From Isochrysis galbana (Eukaryota > Haptophyta > Isochrysidales > Isochrysidaceae), in the NCBI GenBank assembly GCA_018136815.1, contig CM030931.1:11152612-11216611 (forward strand): a stretch of 64,000 bases of DNA. Reading direction: 5' to 3'. A program made the position numbers and the translations under genes. How positions within the stretch are numbered: the stretch's first letter is position 1; each line of letters begins with the position of its first letter. Under the pieces are notes generated by a model. That model was given only the letters and a program-made list of their open reading frames with translations. It was not told where the DNA came from and searched no databases. Shown here in pieces: positions 51,101-61,000 of this stretch.

Positions 51101-53898
51101 GCCGACTGCGAACAATCTACACCATCCACCTAAACGCGCAGGTGCAAATCGACGACTGCCACAACTGCACCATTTTCATTGGTCCTTGCTCGGGCTCGAT
51201 TTTCATCCGTGACTGCGTTGGTTGCACGGTGCAAGCAGCTGGCCGGCAGATCAGGCTCAGGGATGTGACAGATACTCAGGTGGGATCTCGGACAACGCCC
51301 GCGCCTCTTCTGCTTGTATCCCGCACCCTTCATCTGCACCTCGCCCTACACCCCATGACAGATACGACACTTCGTGCCCAATGAAGAGGCCTTCATCGTA
51401 GAGACCTCTTCCCGCCTACGTGTTGGCCGCTTTGCTCTGAGCTATAACGGCCTAGAAGATCAATGGGCAAGGGCGGGTTATGAGCGCAGCCTGGTTGAGG
51501 CGAATCCATGGTGGTCGAAAGTCTATGACTTTTCTCCAGGTGAGCCGCGCCCCCCTCCCCCTCCACCACCCCACCCCACCCCGTGCTCTCTATTAGTTGC
51601 CTGCCGAGACCTTCCGAAGCTCACCCGCTGGCACCCTGCGGTGTGCAGACGCGTCGGAGAAGAACTGGGCGCTTCTCTCTACGGAGGAAAACTCGGAGGG
51701 GCTTGCTCTCATGCCGCTGCCCGCCGGCTTGTGTGGCGGGAGCGTCCACTCCGAAGCAATCGCCCTTGAATTTGGGCACGAGGGTCCTACGGTCAGCGAA
51801 GCCATGGCGGTCGTGGAGGATCTGAGTGGTGGCGATCCGCGGAGGAATCGCGACGGTAGCTGGAAGCTCGGGTTCGGGCCGACGGGCGCCGGCATTGGGA
51901 ATGGGTCTGAAGAGAGCGCAGAAGTCTTGGCGGGTTGCAGCTTCTCAGATGACCCACATAACGTCCGAGAGCTCCGGCTAGCGGAGGTCGACGTGAAAGC
52001 GGATCACGAGCCCGGCCCTCCAATTCTTGCTACGTCGCCTCCATGGTCAAAGCGCCCGAGTGCGGATGACGCAGGCACCGCGCCGCTCTTTGCGGAGTCC
52101 TTTATGCGTGGGTACGACAGCATCGGATCCTCGGGCCGGCCGGAGGCCGTCTTCGTTGGCAGCGTGCCGGAGGGCCGGCCGGGTGAGTTCGACAGCCCCA
52201 CGTCGAGCGCATGGGGGCTGGATGATTACGATGTAGCCTCTCATGAAGTAGGCGCGTGTGATGTCAGTGAGACGGATGGGCGCGGAGTTCTTGTTGTGGC
52301 TGATTCCCTAGGGGCGAACGACGGGTCTTCGAGGGCAGTATCGACCACCTCTTCCTCACGCACTAACGGCTGCAGTGGATCGCCGCGGACGTCGCCCCTC
52401 GCGCCATTTGGAGCACAACTTGTGGCCTCTGCTACTGAGCCGGCCCTAGCCAAGGTTGATGCTGGCGCGCGCTCATCCGAAATAGAGAAGAGCGGCTCAG
52501 GAGGCGCAGATGAGGGCCTCGTGTTGGATTCAGGGTCCGAGATCGCCGAGGACGAAGTAGGCTTGTCGTCGGTGGACGAGGCCGAGTTGTCTTCGGAGGC
52601 AGCGGCTCTATTGGAGCGTGCCGCTTCCGTGCTAAACGACGAGGCGCGACAAGACGGCGAAGATGGGCTTAGCATTAGAATGAGAAGCTTGAGAGATACC
52701 CACACGTTGACGCCGGGCGCTGAGCGCCTAAAGGCAGCGGCACTCGTTGCGGCAGCCCATCCTGCATGGGCGCGTGTGCATGCGGCGAGCGCCGCGGCAG
52801 CCGCAAACTTTTCGGCCGCGTTGCCACCCTCACAGCAGCAAGCTGCATGGGAGGCCTTTCAAGGGGCGGTCGAAGGGCCCCTCGAGGAGATTATCGAGGA
52901 ACTGAACGAGGACGTTGGAGAATTTGTGTTGCTCCTATCGTTAGACCCTGAGAAGCTCGGCATCGAAGACGAGGCGGTTCTGCAGGTGAGCTGCTGGTTA
53001 ATCACTCTCATCGAGTGTGGGGGCTCATCCCGCTTGGTGATTTGGTCAAAGCGACCCTATCCCAAGTCTTTATTGTTGTCGCAGTCTAAGCGTCTTTGGG
53101 CCATAAGGCGGGGCTCGCTCGGAGCGCACTTAGAGGATGCTCGCTAGGTACACCTTGCATTGGCTCCCTCGTCCGAAGGCCTCATCGCGCCCGCGCCTCC
53201 TACAGGTTGCTCGCCAGATGTGCTCGCTGGACTCTTTCGCGCAGTTCTGCATGCTCATGCCACGAGACGGGGCAGCAAGCAGTCGAGAGGCTGTGCCAAT
53301 TAGCGGGCTTGGCGTCGCATTGGGTTCTCTCACAGCCACAGCCCCAAATGGACCACCCGAACTTATGGCAGACTTCGAGTCGGCCGATGAGTCCTCGCAC
53401 GAGTTCGGCTCGCCGCCGTTTGCCCGCAATGATATGCACCAAAACTCTGGTTCGAGCGATGATGACTCTGAGTTGCCGCAGCTTGGGGACGTCGGCAAGA
53501 GCACGCACGCACATCCTGGGAACGCCACCGAAGAGAACCATCTAGATTTTACAGAGAGTACTGGTGAGCATGACGCGGTGGAGGAGGAATTCGAGGATGA
53601 CTTTGAGGAAGATTCAGATGAATCTGTCGACCTACCCATCTTGGGAGATAGCGGCAGTGCTTCCCAACTCGGCTCAACGACGGCCAGCTGCCTCGGCGCC
53701 CCATCTTCCGAAGGTAGTGATAGGGGCAACCTAACCAACGCTAGCATTTCCCCGGCGGAATTGTTGCCAACTGTAGGAGCTCCGAAGCAGCGTGCGCCCA
53801 CTGCGGCTGATGTGGCCTACGACGATGCTGAGATCATTTCGGACGTTGAAGAGTTGAGCTGTGCATCTGAGGAGGATGCCTCAGGCGACGCTTGGTAG
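48145..53898 (+). CDS. TBCC-domain protein resembling RP2, with giant RLEAE repeat
   Basis: Six exons fit in phase: first coding exon to 50752, then 50840..50918, 51142..51279, 51362..51539, 51649..52985 and 53206..53898, with introns of 82-223 nt. After a possible beta-sandwich region ([20 protein letters not shown]) comes a coiled coil whose core, about residues 340-750, is (RLEAE)n. Next is the RP2-type motif FRFAGV...LKPPG, then the TBCC beta-helix split over exons 2-4: [39 protein letters not shown] and a C-terminal [10 protein letters not shown] block. The Arg in QIRLRD corresponds to the RP2 arginine finger, so GAP activity on an ARL3-type GTPase is plausible. The last 680 residues are acidic and disordered. 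The start is uncertain: an ATG at 48145 is in another frame from the coding frame after 48201, so a small intron or an upstream exon is needed. Confidence 0.8.
48371..48492. repeat. (GA)n purine tract inside the RP2-like 5' coding region
   Basis: GAGAGAGA and GGGAGAGG units between two beta-strand-like coding stretches. In the coding frame it gives an Arg/Glu run ([10 protein letters not shown]). It could be an expansion within the exon or part of an unspliced intron. Confidence 0.7.
49245..50465 (+). repeat. coding minisatellite, 15-bp unit, about 80 copies
   Basis: Units of CGGCTCGAGGCGGAG encode Arg-Leu-Glu-Ala-Glu, with interspersed longer units (GCGGCCGAGAAGGCGGAGGCGGAG, encoding AAEKAEAE). 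Copies differ mainly at the wobble base of Ala (GCG/GCC) and at Glu/Ala and Glu/Val swaps. Stops are absent from several other frames merely because of the repeat. Confidence 0.95.
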
Positions 53899-54600
53899 CT
53901 GTGCATTGGTTATTTCTCGTGTGCCACTTACATTGCTCATGCCGTCACTATGTTCACCTCGTCAAAAAAGTTACACATATAGTCGATCGAGGCTACTTCC
54001 ATTTTGGTTCCTTGGCGGTGTGAGCGTAAAACCATAGCGTGCGTTGTGCACATGCTTCCCACCGGCATCCCACATCTCCGGTTTTGGTACTGGTATTGGC
54101 GGCCATGCGCTATGCGACTAGCTACGCGATACCAAGCTAAAGTAGACAACTAAGTTTAAACGAACCTAAGCCGGAGATCGTAAAGCACATTTTATGATCT
54201 CGGAACGCCAACTGTCAGTAAACTGCAGATAGCATAGGGTCATGGAGCGCGCGCCGCCTCGCCCCCTTCGCTACCGCTGCCCTCGCCGCGATGGACGAAG
54301 TTTTGATGGACACGCCGCTGTCGCCGAAGCCGAAGCAACCGCGCCAGCCAGGACGACCCCCCCCAGCCAGGTGGGCACAGGAGCCACCGAGGCACACCCA
54401 CGCACACCACCACGAACAGCGTGCGCAAGGCCGCCATGGCCTGACAGCCAAGCTGCAGCACAACACCCACAACACCATCCACCACAGCCACAACCAGCAC
54501 AACCCAAAGCCGAGACGCTCCACTAGGGAAGGCCTCCGGGCCCGGCCCCTACACAGCCGCGATATGTCGCATTCGCGAATCGACGCTCGTTAGGCTTCTC
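53899..54600. other. no firm gene; gag-like short ORF near 54291
   Basis: A frame beginning MDEVLMDTPLSPKPKQPRQP is Pro/His-rich and preceded by ATGGAGCGCGCGCCGCC, like the gag-type leader at 16046 (ATGGAGCGCGCGCCGACC). It probably belongs to the LTR-element debris that follows. An AGATCGTAAAGCACATTTTATGATCT inverted repeat is at 54175-54200. Confidence 0.3.
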
Positions 54601-56240
54601 TCTTCTCTTCGTTCGGTATTTATCGTTATTTATAATTCTCTCGTTCTCGTTCTCGTTCTCGGTCAAAAACTTCGCGTGGACGCCTAGGATCTAGGGTTGT
54701 GGAGCGCCCTCTCTCTTTCTCTCGAAGAGAAGGGAAGTTTCCCCATCTTTCTTCCTCCCAGGCGCCTCGCAAAAAGGTTTAATTCGCTATCTCCCCGCGT
54801 TTCTTTACCTGCTTCTGGGGGCAATCAGGTTTGGTTTGCCATCTCCCCTTGGAGATCGATTTAGGTTCGCTGCTTGGGTGAGGGAATCTTTCTCCTTGGT
54901 CCTTGGTTTGCCATCTCCCCTTGGAGATTGATTTAGATTCGCTGCTTTGGTTTTGGGTTATCTTTCCCCTTGATGCAAGTTGCATGAAAGCCCTTCTTTG
55001 GTCCCGTTGGTTTTTGGTTTTCTCCTCCCTTGGTCAACCTACTTTTATAAGTGGGGGTCAATGGGGGCCTCGCGCCCCCCTCTCTCCATCGCGGACACCC
55101 TCCGGGGTGGGCCCGTACAATCAACCCCAGCCCCTGCCCTTTGGCAGGGGCTGGGCAATCAACACTTTGGCCCAGACCCCTAGTGGGCGCGGGCCGAGAC
55201 TCGCACTCCCACGCCCTTCATGGGCCTGCCCTCGAGCTGACCCCCCCCCCTCCCCTGGTCGCCAGGCAGACAGAGGCCACCGGGAGGCTCCAAGGGCCAG
55301 CGTGGCAAGCGTGGGAGAGGCAGGGGGGGCCAGGGGCTGAGCCCCAGCCTCCACTGCCCCCTGAGCTGCCCTTGCTGGCCCTCTGGGAGCTCCCAAAGGC
55401 CCTCTGAGAGCAGGCCGTGGCGCGCCGCATGGCGACGCGCCGCAGGGAGAGGGGCGGAGGAGAATGGAGAGAGGGAGAGGGGGGGATTTGCACATTTGCA
55501 CCCCCCCCCGATGGAGTGCGGTAAGAAACGGGCCCCGTTTGCGTTAGCAAACGGGCGAAGGGGGGCGGCTGGCGACAGGAGGGAGAGAGGAAGGGAGTGG
55601 CTCAAGACGTCCCTGTGGCAGGTATCGGGGGGCGCAGTCATTTATTTCTTCGAGGACTGCTCGCGGCGCGAGCTGTAAGGGCCGTTCTGCTTCTCGACGA
55701 GAGGTCCCCCCCCCCCCCCCGGTGTTTTTCCCCGGTGGGTCGCCCGACGTAGGTCGGTCCGCCCCACTGGGTTTTCCCCCATTGTAACTTGTGGGGAGTT
55801 ATAATGGGAGCCGGGGGTTTGCGAGGGGGGAGATTTGTAGGGATGCATATGTGTATGTGTCTGCACCATCACTCCAAGGCGTGCGGGCAAGTGCGCTGAG
55901 GGGTGTCGTGATAGTACCGGGCTAGTGGGAGTAGTGGTACTAACGCTCAGTTGTTTTATTCTCCTCCCTTGGTTGCTACTCGGGGTTGCTCGATAGAAAC
56001 GTCTAGAAAGAAGGTCCACGCTCAACAGCAAGATTTCTTCGATTGCAAGGATACCTCGCTGCGATCTGTATCCAATGTGATCGCCGCGGTTGCGCGACAT
56101 AACGTTCCTCTTCGACTTTCCGCCTTGGTGGGAAAATCCAAAGCGAAGACACGCTCCGACCATCGCTTTGGATTCTCTCTCTCGCTCGCTCGCTCTCTCT
56201 CTCTCTGTCTCTCGCGACGTGTTTGAGTTACCGGCGATGT
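54600..56240 (-). repeat. diverged chromovirus-type LTR, split by an insertion
   Basis: The complement of 54785-55030 (GGTTTGCCATCTCCCCTTGG, CCCCTTGATGCAAGTTGCAT) and 55974-56225 (TTGCTACTCGGGGTTGCTCG..., TCTCGCGACGTGTTTGAGTTA) matches 29970-29640 of the chromovirus LTR. The GCCATCTCCCCTTGGAGAT block is present twice here. The 924-bp element at 55035-55958 interrupts it. Confidence 0.75.
55035..55958. mobile_element. GC-rich dispersed family, copy G, with 15-bp target duplication
   Basis: Bounded by TTCTCCTCCCTTGGT at 55020-55034 and 55959-55973. The left end CAACCTACTTTTATAAG and the inner GGCAGACAGAGGCCACCGGGAGG and GAGGCAGG..CCAGGG blocks relate it to copies A-F. The right part carries GGACCGACCTACGTCGGGCG (complement), found also at 2870. 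No protein is encoded. A long target duplication points to LINE-type target-primed insertion, so this may be the full-length form of the family. Confidence 0.75.
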
Positions 56241-56690
56241 GGACCAACGACTTCCGCCCTCTCTTCGACGCAACAGACAACGATACACTAGCACCAAGCC
56301 ACACCCTAAAAATAATAACACAAAAACTAGACATCGAACATATCCTCATACAAGAAAACAACGAACACGCGAGCGACCAGGGATAGCGCCCTGGCCACAA
56401 GGGAGGAGAGGCTCCCAAACGACCCACCCATAGGGGGAAGCCGCAAGGCTGGGCCCCCACAAAGAGACGCGACCCAAAGCGCCTCACAGCAACTGCGAGC
56501 CAAAAGGCCCGCCCCCCCCTCCCCCGACGCCAGACCCAAAGTAGAGCACATGGGTCGACCCCCCAAAACCGAATAAAAAGGACCGAGGGGGGGGGCGAAA
56601 GGGGAGTGGGAGTGGGGCAAGGGCGATGTCAGGGGGTGTCCCCAACGAGAGGGACGGGAGATAGCATAGTAGTAGGCACCTTCAAGAATA
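56241..56690. other. no gene seen
   Basis: A-rich then C-rich sequence between the LTR remnant and repeat copy E, with a short frame MWTNDFRPLFDATDNDTLAP of 49 codons that is unsupported. Confidence 0.3.
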
Positions 56691-57030
56691 TTTTTTTTCT
56701 CTCCCCTCTCCTGCGGCACGCGCAATGGCGCGCCTGCGGCAGGCCTGCAGCTGCCCCTGGCGACCCCTGGAGGTTTTGGAGGCCAGCTCTGGGGACAGAG
56801 GAGGCTGGGGCTGAGCCCTGGCCTCCCCTGCCTCTCCCTCGCTGGCGCTCCTGAGCCTCAGGGGCCCCCAATCTGCACCTGTCTTCCTGTCGACCAGGGG
56901 GGGGATGGGCTGGCCACGAGGGGGCCAGGTGAGCGAACCAGGCGTGCCTGTCTGTGGGGGAAGAGTGGAGAGAGGGGGGGGGCTCGTGCCCCCCCATGGG
57001 CGAACCAAGTGCAAGTACTACAAACTTAGT
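56690..57030 (-). repeat. GC-rich dispersed family, copy E
   Basis: On the minus strand it starts CACTTGGTTCGCCCATGGGGG, passes GAGGCTCAGGAGCGCCAGCG and ends GGAGAGGGGAGAGAAAAAAAA at the tail. It lies head to head with copy F. Confidence 0.85.
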
Positions 57031-57039
57031 TATTAGTTG

Positions 57040-57265
57040 GCAAACAGGTGAAGCGTGGGGGCCCCAGAGGCTCAGGAGCGCCAACGACCAACGAGGGGGA
57101 GGCAAGGGAGGCTAGAGGCTAGAGCCCAGCCCTAGTCTCCCCTGCCCCCTAAGTTGTGCATTGGCCTCCAGGAGTCGCCAGAGGGCAACTGCAGGCCTGT
57201 CGCAGGCGCACCATCACGTGTGGCGCAGGAGAGGGGAGAGAGAGCGCGGAGAAGGGGGCTTCTCG
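57040..57265 (+). repeat. GC-rich dispersed family, copy F (3' part)
   Basis: GGGGGCCCCAGAGGCTCAGG, GCCAGAGGGCAACTGCAGGCC and GGAGAGGGGAGAGAGAGCGCG match copy A 11698-11890. Together with copy E it forms an inverted pair around a 10-20-bp centre. Confidence 0.85.
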
Positions 57266-57376
57266 CGCACCCAAACACCAAAGAAATGAAAAAAATGGTT
57301 TTTCGGACCAGGCTCCTTTCCGGTTTCCGGCCGTGATCAATAGGCTACCAACGGTATCGACCGACACGTAGCACGC

Positions 57377-57576
57377 AACGCTATTTCGTGGACAAGCAAC
57401 AAGTGAAACTCGGACACAGATGTGGTTGTCGGCGTACCATTGAGAACCCAAAAGCACAAAGTCAAAACGGCACGCACGAGGCATACGCATTAGGAGAGCA
57501 GGTGTGCCGACACAATCATAAGCATGTAACGCATTTGATTGCCAAAAATGCAAAGAAGCGGGATCCTTCCTCTTGA
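57377..57576 (+). pseudogene. possible FLYWCH-type zinc-finger fragment
   Basis: FVDKQQVKLGHRCGCRRTIE continues to VCRHNHKHVTHLIAKNAKKRD and a TGA at 57574-57576. A Cys pair followed by a closing H-N-H and a basic helix resembles FLYWCH fingers, common in Mutator-type elements. The fit is partial and no other domain is visible. Confidence 0.28.
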
Positions 57577-57742
57577 AGCAAACTCTTTGCCACGTAGGAG
57601 CGTATGTAGAGTTCAATGCTCGAGGAGTACGGGACAATGCCTCTTCTCATCGTTGCCGTGCAAGCTCGTACTTGGACATTGAGCGATGCTGTCCCACATA
57701 GAGAGTGCTTAGACGAGGGCGACCACATCAGAGCTGCAACAT

Positions 57743-58039
57743 TTGCGCGAACCAAATGCGGCGCTCAATGTTCCAAGAGCCACTGAGGCCAAGAGCAAGC
57801 AGATCATCGCCAGTCCGACAACACTCGGACCTTCTATGGTATCGCGGGCAAGCTGTGCGGAAAAAAGCTGCACAAGGGAAAGAGAGGGACACTATCAGGA
57901 TTTGGCTTTGAAGGTAGAAAAAGGGGTCCCCGTCCAGCCCAAGTATTTGAAGGAAATGCAGGAATTGCGCAAGGTGACACGTGCACGGTTCCCTGAAGCA
58001 CTCTGCAATGCGATGCTAATGGGTGGGGACAACACATAG
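57743..58039 (+). CDS. 3' end of an unrecognised plus-strand gene
   Basis: The frame ends HYQDLALKVEKGVPVQPKYLKEMQELRK and then a TAG at 58037-58039. The last 50 residues look like folded, charged protein; the first 45 are less convincing and may be upstream of an acceptor. It would end 22 bp before the stop of the convergent large gene. The 5' structure is unknown. Confidence 0.35.
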   Translation: MREPNAALNVPRATEAKSKQIIASPTTLGPSMVSRASCAEKSCTREREGHYQDLALKVEKGVPVQPKYLKEMQELRKVTRARFPEALCNAMLMGGDNT

Positions 58040-58061
58040 GTGCCAGTAGGTGCTTACGCCC

Positions 58062-61000
58062 TTAGGAGTGCCTCTGGGCAGAGGCAAACAGCATGCATAG
58101 CCGAGGAACGGAAGAATAAAGCACTCACCCGAGCAGAATCTTCCGAGGAGCCGTAAGAATAGTAAGACGATTGCGCGTCATGGCCGTCAGCAGATTTTGT
58201 GGTCGGGCTGCTCGGAGGCGCTGGAAACGAGGGAGGCATAGGAGGGGCGGCGGGTGGTGCCGGCGGCGACGGCTTGGGTAGGAATAGGTAGGAAAGGAAG
58301 TCCAGCAAAAAGTTGGAGTTCAAGGCCACATCGGCAGAAAGGTGGGGACCGCCCTGCTCCATCGAGAGATAGGCACGAGGAATTTTCATAGGGACTGCTA
58401 CAAGTGCAGATCTCAGTATCGGTAAGTGTCCAAAAAAACGTTCGTAGGCGTCACGGTGCCAACGAAGCGACATTGAGATACCTGATGGTGCATCCGATGC
58501 GGAGAGCAAAGACGTAAGACTTGACCATAACGACCTCTCACATAAAAACTCGAGTCGTCGCTTGGAGGAAGCACCAGTGCCTGAAACCACATCCCCTAAG
58601 CCCGTCAGTCTATGGTTAGTGCAGGTTTAGGCTTGCGAAGCAGTCAATGGCTGGATACCTTTGCTTCCGTGCTCAATAATGATGCGTGCTGGAAACCAAA
58701 GCGGAGCAAACACGAGCGTATCGGGAAGTAAGACCCTAAGGAAGCATCGACGGGATAGCAGTGAGGGCAAAGTACATAGTGGGGTAGTACGAGCGCAAAG
58801 AAGAGCCTAGCTGGAAAGAACGACATTAACTAAACATCGGCGACCTGACAGCGCGATCTCTTAGTGACGCTTGAATTCGGTCTGAACCAAAGCTTGGCCC
58901 ATGCGCCAGACAAAGCTCTGACCAAAGAAATGGCCACATCAATCCTGGTAGCAAAGGTGCAAAGGCGTCGCATCCGGGGGCAAGGCTGTGTGCGTCCTTA
59001 CTTTGCGCTGGCGCCTTCGGGCGAGAGACGAGCCTCGGCCACCCAATCCAGCCCGGTGGCGACGAGAGCAATCGTTTGCCCATGGGCCAATGCGGTGGAC
59101 AAATGAAAGACGAGCTGATTAAGCGGCCAGCTATCGACCCAAGTAGATGATGCCTTGCCGCCTTCCCCGTCGACGCGTACGCTGAGCTCGGCAATGGACA
59201 TCCATATGTGGCGGAAGATGAATCGTGCAAACTCAGCGATTTTCGAAGGTGGAGGCCCTGACTCGAGCGAGTCAAATACGCCCTGTAGCACCGGAAAGGG
59301 TCATTTTGAGTAGACTTGGGTCGTGAAGATAAAATTAGGTAATGAGCTCGCAATCGGTGAGTGCACTTGTAGTGCATGGCCATCTCTATAAGAACCGGGC
59401 GCTCAAGACTTCAAGACGTCGTATGGTGATAAAACGTGAGGTTGCAAAGTTGGTCGACCACCTTCTCCTCTCCTGACCTCGTTGCCCCACAGCCTCTCCC
59501 CACCCCACACCTCCGCCATACCTGCAAAGGTTGTGGAGCACGGCGAGAGAGTGCTTCATTCAACGCCTGTATCAAACCCTGTAGCGTGGGTGAAACAGAT
59601 GTCGCCAACATCTCCTGGATCTTGGGCAGGCCGCCTGGTGGCGCAACCATTTCGGCTACCGATATAGTTGAAAGAAGACGTTTGTCGACCGGCTCCGCAA
59701 TAGCGTCAGTAACGCAAAGAAGAGCTTCAAAAGCCGTATGCTGTGACGACAGGCCTTTCGAAAGGCAGACGAGGACGGCGGCGGCCGCCGGGGAAACGTC
59801 CGCAGCATCCACCATAAGGCCAACGACAGCATTGACGAAATCAGGGTGTGAAGGCAACGAGAGGATGGTCTCCGCTATCGGCGACGCCCAAAGACTGAGG
59901 GGCTCCTCGAAGGCATCAATGATGCATCCTAGAGTAGTTGAGGAAGTCGTGGGATCTGACTCCGCTGAGTGGAGAACACCGAGATACGTTCGTGCACATT
60001 GGAAGGCGGAACTGATGGATGGAACCAAGCGGTCGAGCTCATTTTGAGCCTGCACGTTGACAATGGGGGGAAAGCGAAAGGGCATGGGTGAAGGGGCGCT
60101 TGGGAAAGACCGGGACCCAACAAAGCGAGCGGAGTGTAGAGAGAATTAAAGGAGAAGGAGACTCACCTCCCGAGGCACAATCTGGTCAATGAGTCCCGGA
60201 AGAGTGATGGTTGAAGCCCAAGACGCCCACCCGGCTCCTGCCAGATTTCGAAGAGCTGGTGCAAGATTTCCGAGCAAGCCTCCTGTTGAGGCGAGAGCAC
60301 AGTCTAACGCCTAATCGCCAAGGAGGAAAGCCAGGGGGGAGAATTGTGATCCTTATAGACGCAAGCGAGTTGCAGGTCGGAATGATGTCGATTTCGCCCA
60401 TGGCAACGCGTAGCAGGGCTACTTGGCATGGGTCGATAAAAATAAGTCACAGCTTGCACTTATATCGCAGCTTCGTAGCTTTAAGGTCTATCTCACGATG
60501 TGAGCGTCCAAGGCATCACATCACCTCTGCAAAACGCCTTTGTGTACCGTCGGGCAAAGAGTCGACGAAACACCGAAGCTCATCTGACGGCTCAGCAAAG
60601 ATTCGAGTACCCAAAGCAGCAATTGGCGTACCGGTGGCAAGTGATTCGATGGATTTACCAAGATCATCAATCGGCTTCGATGCGGCCGCGACGTAGCATC
60701 GCAGGAGACGTGGTATAGCAATCGCGAGAGTGCGGACATTCTCCTCGCCTACCAAAGGACTTGAGGACATCTCATCGATGATCTTGCCCGCACACGTCGC
60801 ATCCGCTGCCGCCTTGAGGACCTTCCCAGCACGGCCGAGGATTTCCGCTGCGCTCATTTGCAGTGTAGCAAACAGCCCGTGCTCTTGACCAAGAGCCGCG
60901 GCGGCCGCCGCTGCCGCCACTTGGTGTGAGATCACGTCGAAGCGCGTGCCGATTGCGACGGCAGCACAGCGGAGGAAGGATGAGGGCGGTGCCGACGATG

